35,693 bases of DNA from an uncultured Prevotella sp. (GCA_947170725.1 CAMVUM010000008.1:71466-107158); one strand, 5' to 3'. Counted from the stretch's first letter, positions 24,084 through 32,859 are shown. The notes: generated from the sequence alone by a model not told the origin. Program-made: numbers and translations.

Positions 24084-26396
24084 ATGAAACTATTGACAAC
24101 AGGTCTTGCTTTGGCGATGATGGCGATTCCGTCGTCCGTGGACGCCAAGGCAAAGAAGAAGCAGGCAGCCAAGCCGCTGACTGCAATGGAGATTGTGACG
24201 AAGGTCAACAACCAATGGCAGGAAACCCACAAGCCTGAGGTGAAGGCGTTCTGGGACGATGCCGTCTATTTCACGGGCAACATTGAAGCCTACCGTCTGA
24301 CCGGAAAGGCCGGCTATCTGGAGTACAGCGACAAGTGGGCGCGCCACAACCGGTGGAGTGGGGCGACGGAGACCGATGCCTCAAAGTGGCAGTATAAGAC
24401 CTACGGCGAGGGCCGGCAGCACGTCCTTTTCGGTGACTGGCAGATATGTTTCCAGACTTATCTCGACATGTACGCCATGAATCCGGACCCGTATAAGATT
24501 GCCCGTGCGACCGAAGTTATGAACCATGAGTGTTCCATGAGCGCCACCGATTTCTGGTGGTGGGCCGACGCCCTCTATATGGCCATGCCGGTGATGAGCA
24601 AGATGTATGTGGCTACAGGTGACACGAAGTATCTGGACAAGATGTACGCCAACTTCAAGTATGCTGACGAACTGATGTTCGACAAGGAGGACAACCTCTA
24701 CTTCCGCGACGGAAAATACATCTATCCCAAGCATAAGACCGCCGACGGCAAGAAAGACTTCTGGGCACGCGGCAACGGATGGGTGCTGGCCGGACTGGCC
24801 AAAGTTCTTACGGACATGCCTGCATCATACGCAAACCGTGCCGTCTTTACCGAGCGCTTCCGTCAGCTTGCCGATGCTGCGGCCCGCTGTCAGCAGAAAG
24901 ACGGTTATTGGACACGTTCCATGCTTGACGCCAAGCAGGCCGAAGGTCCGGAGACTAGCGGAACAGCCCTGCTTACCTACGGTATGTTGTGGGGAGTGAA
25001 CAACGGCATGCTTGACCGTGCTACATACGAGCCGGTGATTGCCAAGGCATGGCAGTATCTCACAACCGTTGCCCTTCAGGCCGACGGCACCGTGGGCTAT
25101 GTCCAGCCGATTGGCGAGAAGGCCGTAAAGGGCCAGCAGCTGACAGCCAAAAACGTGACCAACTTCGGAACGGGAGCTTTCCTTCTTGCTGCCTGTGAGA
25201 AGGTACGCTATGATGACGGCAGTGTCCGTCCGGCTGACGACAAGGCTTTCACGGTCAACGTGACGAACAACGATAATCATTTCCGTCAGGAGGTGGTTGA
25301 GCTTTGCGCCAAGACTGTCAACGAGAAGCTGGGTATCAGCGGTGGCCGCCAGTTCCGCGTGTTCAATGCCGTTGGACAGGAGGTTGCCTATCAGCTGACA
25401 TACGACGGCAAGGTGCTCATCGACGCGTCTGTCCGTCCCAACGGAACAGCCGTCTATACGATTAAGAAAGGCATGCCCAAGACTTTCGTGAACACCTGCT
25501 ACGGCCGTATGTATCCCGAGCGTGTTGACGATATCGCATGGGAGAACGACCGTGCGGCATACCGCTGCTATGGTCCCGCGTTGCAGCGTTCAGGCGAAGA
25601 TGCCTTCGGAAACGACGTGTGGGTGAAGAACACTCCCGACCTCGTTGTCGAACAGCGCTACTATCTTGAAGACATCATGAAGCCTGTCATCGCCGGCCTG
25701 AAGCAGACTGACAAGGCTGCTGCCGACTCTCTCAACATGTTGACAAGCTATCATTTTGACCAAGGCCATGGTCTCGACTGCTATAAGGTTGGCCCAACCC
25801 TCGGTTGCGGAACCCCGGCACTGTTGGACGGTGACAATCTGGTGTTCCCTTATTGCTATAAGGACTATGAGATATTGGACAACGGTCCGCTGCGTTTCAC
25901 GGTCCGTCTGGTCTACAATCCGGCTACGGTCAAGGACGACGCAAATGTCGTTGAAAACCGTCTGCTTAGCCTCGATAAGGGTTCAAACTTCAACCGCATG
26001 ACTGTATGGTATGACGGTCTGACAAAGCCGATTGACGTTGCTTCCGGCGTTGTCATCCATACGGAGGACACGGAGAGTGTCGTTCTCGGCAAGGACTATG
26101 TCCACTATGCCGACCCGACGGACAATCCTAATGGACAGAACTTCCAGATTTTTGTGGCAGCGCTCTTCCCCGAGGGAATCTCCGGAACGCGAAAGCTCAT
26201 GTATGAGAATCCCACACGTGGAAATGCCGGCCATGCTCTTGGCGTGAAGAAAGACTATAAGAGCGGTGAGAAATTCACTTATTATTTCGGTTCGGCATGG
26301 AGTAAGTATGACTGCCGCACACAGCAGGAGTGGCAGTTGCGCGTAGAGTCGTTCCTTGAAGGCCTGCGCAATCCGTTAGCGGTGACGTTGAAATAA
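24084..26396 (+). CDS. Secreted GH105-type unsaturated rhamnogalacturonyl hydrolase fused to DUF4861
   Basis: This 770-residue protein has a signal peptide (MKLLTTGLALAMMAIPSSVDA). Residues ~35-390 form an (alpha/alpha)6 barrel of the GH88/GH105 type. Landmarks are WWWADALYMAMPVM with the likely catalytic Asp162, FWARGNGWVLAGLA, and GPETSGTALLTYGMLWG near the barrel end. GH105 enzymes hydrate and cleave the unsaturated uronic acid left by pectate or rhamnogalacturonan lyases. Residues ~400-770 match the DUF4861 family, which often accompanies pectin-use genes (VDDIAWENDRAAYRCYGP, GLDCYKVGPTLGCG). No SusC/SusD pair or regulator is nearby, so this is not an obvious polysaccharide utilization locus. 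Substrate is inferred from family only. A terminator follows at 26448. Confidence 0.87.
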   Translation: MKLLTTGLALAMMAIPSSVDAKAKKKQAAKPLTAMEIVTKVNNQWQETHKPEVKAFWDDAVYFTGNIEAYRLTGKAGYLEYSDKWARHNRWSGATETDASKWQYKTYGEGRQHVLFGDWQICFQTYLDMYAMNPDPYKIARATEVMNHECSMSATDFWWWADALYMAMPVMSKMYVATGDTKYLDKMYANFKYADELMFDKEDNLYFRDGKYIYPKHKTADGKKDFWARGNGWVLAGLAKVLTDMPASYANRAVFTERFRQLADAAARCQQKDGYWTRSMLDAKQAEGPETSGTALLTYGMLWGVNNGMLDRATYEPVIAKAWQYLTTVALQADGTVGYVQPIGEKAVKGQQLTAKNVTNFGTGAFLLAACEKVRYDDGSVRPADDKAFTVNVTNNDNHFRQEVVELCAKTVNEKLGISGGRQFRVFNAVGQEVAYQLTYDGKVLIDASVRPNGTAVYTIKKGMPKTFVNTCYGRMYPERVDDIAWENDRAAYRCYGPALQRSGEDAFGNDVWVKNTPDLVVEQRYYLEDIMKPVIAGLKQTDKAAADSLNMLTSYHFDQGHGLDCYKVGPTLGCGTPALLDGDNLVFPYCYKDYEILDNGPLRFTVRLVYNPATVKDDANVVENRLLSLDKGSNFNRMTVWYDGLTKPIDVASGVVIHTEDTESVVLGKDYVHYADPTDNPNGQNFQIFVAALFPEGISGTRKLMYENPTRGNAGHALGVKKDYKSGEKFTYYFGSAWSKYDCRTQQEWQLRVESFLEGLRNPLAVTLK

Positions 26397-26447
26397 TTTG
26401 TTTGATATATATGCCATGAACGGCAGTGGCTAAGTCGTGACAAATAG

Positions 26448-26488
26448 CGGCGGACAGCACATAAAAGTGCCTGTCCGCCGTTTTTTTT
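26448..26488 (+). terminator. Rho-independent terminator of the DPP IV-GH105 unit
   Basis: CGGCGGACAGCAC and GTGCCTGTCCGCCG form a long stem with one bulge around a short AT-rich loop, followed by eight T. It starts ~50 bases after the stop. Confidence 0.93.
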
Positions 26489-27494
26489 CTTTATGATGTA
26501 TAACGGATGCTCTCATTCTTTATAGAAACGTCACATTGCGGCGTCTCACCTCCACGGTCGTCACTGAAAATACAATATGCACATGGGATACGGCATGGTG
26601 TTACGTCTCCACGTTTGTTTGGCGTCTGTGGCAAATCATCTACGGTTTGCGATTCTCTTCCGAGCAGTCTGTCATGTGAATTTGTTTTATAAATTAGCCA
26701 TCATCTGAATTTTCGTTTTAGCATGTTGGGAAGGCTTTTATGGCTCGTTTAGGGTGCTTTTGTATCCGAAAATCCCATCGTTATGTAGGCATTTCTACGG
26801 TTAATCATCCCCGGGAGGGCCTTATAGCATTTCAGGAACGGTAAAATCTGTTGGTTTTTGCTTGCGTTTTTTGTCAGGAAAAGCTCTTTCTTTTCTGCCG
26901 TAAGGGCCTTATTGATCAGCAACGGTGCCGTTGTTGAGTTGCGGCGGCGGCTCCGTTGCATCGCCGTAAGGGCTCCGTTGGAGAGTCGGGAGGGCCTTAC
27001 GGCAGGACTGATTCTGCTTTCGAAGAAAATGACGGCCATCATGTTGTTTGTAAGTAGTTGTGGAAGAGAGTGTTGTGAAATATGTAAATAAAATATCGTA
27101 AATCCCACTGAATTTTAATGCGCGCGTACTTGCGATATTTTCACTCACGTCCGCATTTTTTTGAAAAGTCCCACTCCCTTAGGCCTTAAAATCCGGAAAT
27201 TTGACGACAAATGGCTTCGGAGGAACTTTATTTCATGAATCTGCTTATATAATTCAACGGCAAAGATGCAAAACGCAAAGTATTGTTATGACAGAATGAA
27301 TATAACATGTGAAGACCTGCATTCTCGCGTTCATTATATGGATTGATTTATGGTTCTTCAGATATCACTCCGACAGCCGGGTGAACCTGATTTATCGACA
27401 TCTACTTATCCTCGTTCACGGAAATACTCCTTCTGACCGACGTTCTCTATTGAAACTTCCCGGTTATGGCGCGTCCAATGTCGGATTAATGTTG
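26489..27494. other. Long intergenic region before the YhcH-family gene
   Basis: About 1 kb without a recognisable gene. It holds the inverted-repeat element at 26895-27005, a possible partial relative near 26810, and otherwise AT-rich sequence. Short frames of 60-120 codons occur on both strands, but the longest one (reverse, 26749-27108) runs through the repeat and shows no protein family features. Confidence 0.55.
26895..27005. repeat. Inverted-repeat intergenic element, copy B
   Basis: The outer arms CTGCCGTAAGGGCC (26895-26908) and GGGCCTTACGGCAG (26992-27005) are reverse complements with one mismatch, enclosing ~83 GC-rich bases. A further internal CGCCGTAAGGGCTCC copy lies near 26962. 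Read on the reverse strand, its centre resembles copy A at 1502-1620 (TCCAACGG, ATGCA.CGGA), about two thirds identical over a 34-base stretch. Upstream at ~26810 the string GGGAGGGCCTTA recurs, possibly a fragment of another copy. No protein-coding function is apparent. Confidence 0.65.
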
Positions 27495-27502
27495 TAACTT
27501 TG
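27495..27502 (+). promoter_or_regulatory. Putative -7 element for the YhcH-helicase pair
   Basis: TAACTTTG matches the consensus exactly but lies ~144 bases before the ATG at 27646, implying a long leader. No clear -33 TTTG is seen. Confidence 0.4.
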
Positions 27503-27645
27503 TAGCGTGGTAGGATGTTGCCGACAATGACCGGATATATGGCTGCAAGCGAGCCAATAGGTGAAAACCTGTGGACAGATGGAGGACCATCCTGTGAAAC
27601 AACCGTATTGCAAAGATAAGACAAACTATAACCAAACTGATAATT

Positions 27646-28272
27646 ATGAAACGGACAATGATGTTTTTGGCCGCAATGGTCATGGCTCTGAGCGTAGCGG
27701 CACAGGGTGTTTATACCCGTGAGTGTAACGACAAGGCACAGCAGAAAAAGGCTGTCAAGTGGATGAAGAAAGGAAAATGGCGGAACGGATTTATGGCGGC
27801 CGCCCCTCACGAAAGTGTCAACGCTGTGGATTTCTACGAGCAGTACATAAAGAACACGGCGCAGTGGGAAGCCATGTTCCGATGGTTGGCCGAAACAGAC
27901 CTGCTGGCCATACCCAAGGGCAAGCATCCGATAGGCGACACGGGGCTTGTGGCCAGCGTTGAGGACAGTGAGAACGGCCCGCTGGCTAAGCGCCGCAGCG
28001 AGAGCCACTATCATCACATAGATTTCCAGTATGTTGTCAAGGGAACGGAGCGCTTCGGAATTATCGACCATGAGACGAGCAAGCCCAACAGCAAATACCG
28101 CCCTGACGTCATCCACTATGAATATGATGCAGCCAAAGCCCGGTTCTATGATTCAACACCGGACAAATTTTTCATATTCTTCCCATCCGACTGGCACATA
28201 GCCAAGATAAACAATGACGGTGACGACCAGACAATCCGTGTGATTGTGGTTAAACTTGATTATATAGAATGA
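27646..28272 (+). CDS. YhcH/YjgK/YiaL (DUF386) family protein with signal peptide
   Basis: This 208-residue protein starts with an export signal (MKRTMMFLAAMVMALSVAAQ), followed by a cupin-like beta-barrel of the YhcH/YjgK/YiaL family. Members are linked to sugar and sialic-acid metabolism and have a metal site. The likely ligands are visible: Glu119 and His121 in ESHYHHIDFQYV, Asp126 in the same motif, and His184 in FPSDWHIAKI. The E.H....D.Q pattern fits the family. Most characterised members are cytosolic, so the signal peptide is noteworthy, though secreted forms may be common in Bacteroidota. Its stop overlaps the start of the helicase gene by ATGA, implying coupled translation of functionally unrelated products. 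Confidence 0.85.
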   Translation: MKRTMMFLAAMVMALSVAAQGVYTRECNDKAQQKKAVKWMKKGKWRNGFMAAAPHESVNAVDFYEQYIKNTAQWEAMFRWLAETDLLAIPKGKHPIGDTGLVASVEDSENGPLAKRRSESHYHHIDFQYVVKGTERFGIIDHETSKPNSKYRPDVIHYEYDAAKARFYDSTPDKFFIFFPSDWHIAKINNDGDDQTIRVIVVKLDYIE

Positions 28273-30338
28273 ACGATAAAAGCCATAAGACAGACATAAC
28301 CTCGTCTCCCATATTGGCACTGCAACGGCAGCGTCAGCTTCTTGAGACAGAATATAACTCCGACAAGGAGGAATTTCTGCGCCATGCCAAGGCCGTTGGT
28401 ATCATGCGTCGTGTCAAGCGCGGTGATGCCTGGTGGCCCGTGAGGGTGGGGCGCAGCTATTATAATTCGCTCAACCAGCTGGTCGTGGAGATATTCCGGA
28501 CCGGCGATAGTGACATAGAGCATAACTTTGAGTTCGGTCGTCCGGTCAGTTTCTTCGTCTTTGAGAAAACTACGGCGGCTGGTAGCGACGCGTCATCTTT
28601 CACACCGCTTCACTCGAAGCTGAATGCGACGGTCAGCTATGTTGACGGTGACCGTATGGTTGTCGCCCTGCCTGACGGTTTAAGTGTTGCCGACCTGTTG
28701 GACCGTGAAAATCTTGGTTTGCAGCTTTCATTTGACGAAACGAGCTATCGTCTTATGTTTGAGGCTCTTGACCGCACAATGCGCGCTAAGGGTAGGCTGG
28801 CCTATCTGCGTGATCTTTTCTATTCGCGCCATAAGGCCGAGACCTTCACTTTCAGCCCGTTGCGCTTCCCTTATCTCAATGCCACACAGGAGCTTGCCGT
28901 CAACGAGGTGCTGCGCGCCAAGGATGTGGCCGTTGTCCACGGGCCTCCCGGAACAGGAAAGACGACGACACTTGTTGAGGCCATCTATGAGACGTTGCGT
29001 CGTGAGAGTCAGGTGTTGGTCTGCGCACAGAGCAATATGGCTGTTGACTGGATCAGCGAGCAGCTCGTTGATCGTGGTGTCAATGTCATGCGCATCGGCA
29101 ATCCGACGAAGGTCAACGACAAGATGCTCTCTTTCACGTATGAACGGCGCTTCGAGGCTCATCCGGACTATCCGCAGCTGTGGAGCATACGAAAGGCCAT
29201 ACGTGACTTGCGTGCCCGCCGGCGTCGTGGCGACGAGCGCTGGCATCAGAAGATGGAGAGTCTGAAGAGCCGCGCCACAGAGCTGGAACTGCGTATCAAC
29301 AATGAGCTCTTCGGCGAGGCCCGCGTGATTGCGTCGACGCTGACGGGCAGTGCCAACCGCCTGTTGGACGGCATGAAGTTCGCCACGCTGTTCATCGACG
29401 AGGCCGCCCAGGCTCTCGAAGCCGCTTGCTGGATTGCCATCCGGAGGGCGTCGCGTGTGATTTTGGCCGGTGACCATTGTCAGCTGCCGCCCACGGTGAA
29501 GAGCCTTGAAGCCATGCGGGGCGGACTGGCCATGACGCTCATGGAGCGCATTGTGGCGCAGAAGCCGGAGGTGGTGACGCTGCTGAAGGTGCAGTACCGC
29601 ATGAATGAGGACATAATGCGCTTCTCCAGCGACTGGTTCTATGGCGGTATGGTTGAGTCGGCACCGGAAATCAGATACCGTGGCATATTGGACTATGACA
29701 TTCCTATGGAGTGGGTGAGCCCCGGTGGAGCATCGCCGGAACTTTCACGGCTGGATGGCGGCGAGGCCACGGTTCTGTCATCAGATATGGGTACCAGCGA
29801 CGCTGCGGTTAGCGACGCAGTTTCTGATATGAATTCCGGCCCGTCATCCGACACCCGGCAGACCGGACAAGCACCGGTCCGCGACTATGTGGAGGAATTC
29901 GTTGGCGAGAGTTTCGGCCGCATCAATAAGGCTGAGGCGGAACTGACGCTCAGCACGCTTGAGGCATATTTCACCCGCATAGGAAAGCAACGCATCCTCG
30001 ACGAGCGTCTCGATGTGGGCATAATCTCGCCATATCGGGCACAGGTCCAGTATCTGCGGCGGCTGTTGATGAAGCGTGAGTTTTTCAAACCGTTCCGCCG
30101 CTATATTTCCGTCAATACGGTTGACGGATTTCAGGGACAGGAACGCGACATAATCCTGATTTCGATGGTGCGTGCCAACGACAACGGCGACATTGGTTTT
30201 CTGCGCGATTTGCGCCGCATGAACGTGGCGATAACGCGCGCCCGGATGAAACTTATCATTCTTGGTGATGCCTCGACAATGACCCGCCATCGTTTCTACC
30301 GCTGTCTGTGGCAGTACATCCGCGGCTTGCATGACTAA
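28269..30338 (+). CDS. Superfamily 1 DNA/RNA helicase (Upf1/DNA2-like AAA domains)
   Basis: This 689-residue cytosolic helicase has an N-terminal beta-barrel-like region (~1-190) followed by two RecA-like domains. Motif I is GPPGTGKTTT (Lys231), motif II LFIDEAAQALEA, motif III LAGDHCQLPPTVKS, motif IV region QYRMNEDIMRFSS, motif V NTVDGFQGQERDIILISMVR and motif VI NVAITRARMKLIILGD. This set fits the Upf1/IGHMBP2/DNA2-like group of SF1B helicases that move 5' to 3'. Between motif IV and V lies a ~50-residue Ser/Asp/Gly-rich insert (~485-535, TVLSSDMGTSDAAVSD). The role in the cell is unknown; nucleic-acid repair or RNA metabolism is likely. It overlaps the YhcH-family gene by 4 bases. Confidence 0.92.
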   Translation: MNDKSHKTDITSSPILALQRQRQLLETEYNSDKEEFLRHAKAVGIMRRVKRGDAWWPVRVGRSYYNSLNQLVVEIFRTGDSDIEHNFEFGRPVSFFVFEKTTAAGSDASSFTPLHSKLNATVSYVDGDRMVVALPDGLSVADLLDRENLGLQLSFDETSYRLMFEALDRTMRAKGRLAYLRDLFYSRHKAETFTFSPLRFPYLNATQELAVNEVLRAKDVAVVHGPPGTGKTTTLVEAIYETLRRESQVLVCAQSNMAVDWISEQLVDRGVNVMRIGNPTKVNDKMLSFTYERRFEAHPDYPQLWSIRKAIRDLRARRRRGDERWHQKMESLKSRATELELRINNELFGEARVIASTLTGSANRLLDGMKFATLFIDEAAQALEAACWIAIRRASRVILAGDHCQLPPTVKSLEAMRGGLAMTLMERIVAQKPEVVTLLKVQYRMNEDIMRFSSDWFYGGMVESAPEIRYRGILDYDIPMEWVSPGGASPELSRLDGGEATVLSSDMGTSDAAVSDAVSDMNSGPSSDTRQTGQAPVRDYVEEFVGESFGRINKAEAELTLSTLEAYFTRIGKQRILDERLDVGIISPYRAQVQYLRRLLMKREFFKPFRRYISVNTVDGFQGQERDIILISMVRANDNGDIGFLRDLRRMNVAITRARMKLIILGDASTMTRHRFYRCLWQYIRGLHD

Positions 30339-30415
30339 AGACCATTCAACTGTTTAAACCATTTAAAATAATATAACCAGTGGAGTCGTGACGTGACAGT
30401 TTCATATTTTATCCG

Positions 30416-30423
30416 TACTTTTG
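30416..30423 (+). promoter_or_regulatory. Putative -7 element for the C10 protease-LRR gene
   Basis: TACTTTTG matches TAnnTTTG, 31 bases before the ATG at 30455. A clear -33 element is not seen. Confidence 0.5.
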
Positions 30424-30454
30424 CAGTAGTAGGACTGTATTTTTTAGCAAGAGT

Positions 30455-31807
30455 ATGAATAGAATATACGTTACTTTGATTGCGCTCATGGCGTTCGTCG
30501 TGACGGCTGTGTCACAGGAACGCTGTTATGTATTTCCGAAGGAGGTAGCTCCGATTCTGACTTCGGAGTGGGGACAGGAATATCCGTATAACAGGATGTG
30601 TCCGACGATAACGATTGATTCAGTGGATAAGCACCTGTATGCAGGGTGTGGTCCGCTGGTCATGTCGCAGGTTATACGCCGTTACGGACGTCCGTCGCAG
30701 AGTAGGGTGCTCGGTCACCGCTATCAGTGGCAGTTGATGGCCGACCGTGTCACGGATATAATGCCAATTGCGAGACAGGACGCAGTGGCCCGTCTCATTC
30801 GCGATTGTGGAACAGCGGCAGAGACAAACTATAGGGCGAGCGCCAGCTCGACGAAGTTGAACAGTGTCGTGACCGGGTTGAAAAGCCATTTCGGATATAA
30901 CCGTTACATGCACATCGTGGATCGGGAATTCTATCCCGGTGGGGCGGGAAGCAGAGAGTGGAAGACGATTATATACAACGAACTGAAGGCGGGTCGCCCT
31001 GTTATAATACGGGGAGAGAAGAGCGCATACAATGCCCATGTCTTCATCATCGACGGATGTCGTGATTCGCTTGTTCATGTCAACTGGGGGTGGGGTGGCC
31101 GGCGCAACGGCTATTATCATCCTGACACGCTATATGGCTATCGCAGCCGTCAGCGTATGGTGGTTGGTGTTGCCCCGGAGAACATACGTCCGGCAACAAA
31201 GCGTGTGGACGTGGACAGACCGGGACGATTGGCCGCCAACATAACGGAGGCGGACTGGCTCACGATGGAAAGTATCAAGGTTACTGGACCCATCGGTCGT
31301 GAGGATATCGCCGTGTTGCGGCGGCTGGCCGGAGGAATTGACGCAGGGAAGCCGTCACGTCGCGGCAATCTCAGTTTCATTGATTTGAGTGAAAGTGTCA
31401 TACTCACCCTGCCGGACTCGGCCTTTTTCGGCTGCGACCAGTTGACGTATATCTCGCTTCCCATAACGTTGCCGGATATAGGTAATTACGCTTTTGCAGG
31501 CTGTTCCCATCTCAACGAAATAACCATCCATACTTTGGTCTATTCCATCGGCCAAAGGGCTTTCTCCGGATGTTTCAACCTTATTGGCGTAAGTCTGCCA
31601 CGGTCGTTGCGTGTCATTGGCGCCAATGCCTTTAATTCGTGCAATAGTCTGACAGCCGTAACCTTGCCTCCAGGCGTTGTCCGAGTGGGTAATGGTGCGT
31701 TTGCATACGCCAAAAATCTCCGCAAACTCATAGTCCCGAAGACCGTTAGGGATATAGGACAGAATGTTATCAAAGGAACAAAGATCACAAAAATAAATAG
31801 AATATGA
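30455..31807 (+). CDS. Secreted C10-type (streptopain-like) cysteine protease fused to BspA-like leucine-rich repeats
   Basis: This 450-residue protein has a signal peptide (MNRIYVTLIALMAFVVTAVSQ). Residues ~35-235 match peptidase family C10 (SpeB, interpain). The N-terminal core is EWGQEYPYN. The catalytic Cys65 lies in LYAGCGPLVMSQVIRRYG, and the catalytic His195 in YNAHVFIIDG, followed by the hallmark VHVNWGWGG. Both residues are intact, so it may be active. The Spi-type propeptide that normally precedes the C10 core is missing: only ~15 residues separate the signal peptide from the core. Residues ~250-300 carry the BspA-type segment IKVTGPIGREDIAVLRRLAG. Residues ~310-445 are LRR_5 repeats (AFFGCDQLTYISLP, AFNSCNSLTAVTLP). 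No sorting tail is seen. The downstream ZIP gene overlaps its stop. Confidence 0.86.
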   Translation: MNRIYVTLIALMAFVVTAVSQERCYVFPKEVAPILTSEWGQEYPYNRMCPTITIDSVDKHLYAGCGPLVMSQVIRRYGRPSQSRVLGHRYQWQLMADRVTDIMPIARQDAVARLIRDCGTAAETNYRASASSTKLNSVVTGLKSHFGYNRYMHIVDREFYPGGAGSREWKTIIYNELKAGRPVIIRGEKSAYNAHVFIIDGCRDSLVHVNWGWGGRRNGYYHPDTLYGYRSRQRMVVGVAPENIRPATKRVDVDRPGRLAANITEADWLTMESIKVTGPIGREDIAVLRRLAGGIDAGKPSRRGNLSFIDLSESVILTLPDSAFFGCDQLTYISLPITLPDIGNYAFAGCSHLNEITIHTLVYSIGQRAFSGCFNLIGVSLPRSLRVIGANAFNSCNSLTAVTLPPGVVRVGNGAFAYAKNLRKLIVPKTVRDIGQNVIKGTKITKINRI

Positions 31808-32589
31808 CATACAACATAGCTTTGGGATTGCTCATCCCTTTTCTTGGAACTGTGATAGGCTCTGCTTTAGTCTTCTTCATGAAGCATGACATGCCGTTGC
31901 GTGTGCGGAAAACTTTGCTTGGATTCGCATCCGGTGTGATGGTCGCTGCTTCTGTTTGGTCGCTGCTCCTGCCCAGCCTTGACTTCGTTCCGGAAGCCGA
32001 AGGCGTGGCGCGGGTGGTTCCGGCGGCTGTCGGTTTCCTGACCGGTATGGGATTTCTCCTGTTCATTGACTATATTACTCCCCATCTTCATCTTGGTACG
32101 GCAAAACCAGAAGGTCTTCCGGCCCATCTCTCCCGCACGACAATGTTGTCTTTAGCTGTGACAATTCATAATCTACCGGAAGGAATGGCGGTCGGTGTGG
32201 TTCTGGCAGGTGCAATATCTGGTGACGCAGGTATAAGTGCGGCCGGTGCGTTGGCCATGTCTGTTGGTATCGCTATACAGAACATTCCGGAAGGTGCCAT
32301 CATCTCCATGCCTATGCGTGCTGAAGGCAACAGCCGCTGGCGCTCGTTTATGATAGGCAGCCTGAGCGGTGCGGTTGAGCCTATCGGCGGTCTGGCCGTA
32401 ATCCTGCTGACAGCTGTCCTTACGCCAGTCATGCCTTATATGTTGGCTTTTGCGGCTGGCGCAATGATATATGTCGTAATTGAAGAGCTTATTCCGGAGG
32501 CCAGCGGTGAACCTCATTCAAACCTGAGTACAATCGGTTTTGCCGTCGGTTTCACACTGATGATGGTGCTTGATGTCGTTTTGGGATGA
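31804..32589 (+). CDS. ZIP-family metal transporter
   Basis: This 261-residue inner-membrane protein has about eight hydrophobic segments, starting with NIALGLLIPFLGTVIGSALVF. The metal-site motifs are diagnostic: HNLPEG (His122, Asn123, Glu126) and QNIPEG (Gln159, Asn160, Glu163) in adjacent helices. The cytosolic His-containing loop has PHLHLG (His94, His96). ZIP proteins import Zn2+, Fe2+ or Mn2+; the GufA/ZupT-like bacterial branch fits, but the metal is not predictable here. The ATG overlaps the stop of the C10 protease-LRR gene, so expression is probably coupled. A hairpin and T-run follow at ~32631-32675. Confidence 0.92.
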   Translation: MTYNIALGLLIPFLGTVIGSALVFFMKHDMPLRVRKTLLGFASGVMVAASVWSLLLPSLDFVPEAEGVARVVPAAVGFLTGMGFLLFIDYITPHLHLGTAKPEGLPAHLSRTTMLSLAVTIHNLPEGMAVGVVLAGAISGDAGISAAGALAMSVGIAIQNIPEGAIISMPMRAEGNSRWRSFMIGSLSGAVEPIGGLAVILLTAVLTPVMPYMLAFAAGAMIYVVIEELIPEASGEPHSNLSTIGFAVGFTLMMVLDVVLG

Positions 32590-32630
32590 ACATGCGTTTT
32601 ATGATTGTTTGGTGACGCTTTCGGGCTATA

Positions 32631-32675
32631 AAGCGCATAGAAAGGACTTATTATGCGCTTCAAACACACTTTTTT
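32631..32675 (+). terminator. Candidate terminator after the ZIP gene
   Basis: AAGCGCATA (32631-32639) and TATGCGCTT (32652-32660) form a perfect nine-pair stem with a 12-base loop. A T-run begins 9 bases after the stem, further away than in a classic terminator. Confidence 0.5.
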
Positions 32676-32705
32676 CACTATAAACGTGTTTTTTTGAGAT
32701 AAAAA

Positions 32706-32737
32706 TTTGGTAGTTACAAAAAAAGTCACTACCTTTG
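32706..32737 (+). promoter_or_regulatory. Promoter of tRNA-Asp
   Basis: TTTG (32706-32709), a 20-base spacer and TACCTTTG (32730-32737) match the Bacteroidota consensus exactly, 48 bases before the tRNA. Confidence 0.8.
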
Positions 32738-32785
32738 CACCCGCAATCAAGAAACATAGCGATGCTTCTGAAAAAGAATTAAAAT

Positions 32786-32859
32786 GGTGCGTTAGTTCAG
32801 TTGGTTAGAATACATGCCTGTCACGCATGGGGTCACGGGTTCGAGTCCCGTACGCACCG
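32786..32859 (+). tRNA. tRNA-Asp (anticodon GTC)
   Basis: The 74-base cloverleaf folds cleanly. The acceptor stem is GGTGCGT with ACGCACC. The D-arm has GTTC/GAAT. The anticodon stem CATGC/GCATG surrounds the loop CTGTCAC, with anticodon GTC. The T-stem ACGGG/CCCGT surrounds TTCGAGT. The discriminator base is G73, as expected for aspartate. CCA is not encoded. It has its own promoter and terminator. Confidence 0.97.

Noticed and set aside
24084..26396. Polysaccharide utilization locus around the GH105 gene
   Set aside because: No SusC/SusD pair, hybrid two-component regulator or further glycan enzymes are present in the window.
26749..27108. 119-codon reverse frame in the intergenic region
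   Set aside because: It runs through repeat copy B and has no recognisable domain or promoter.
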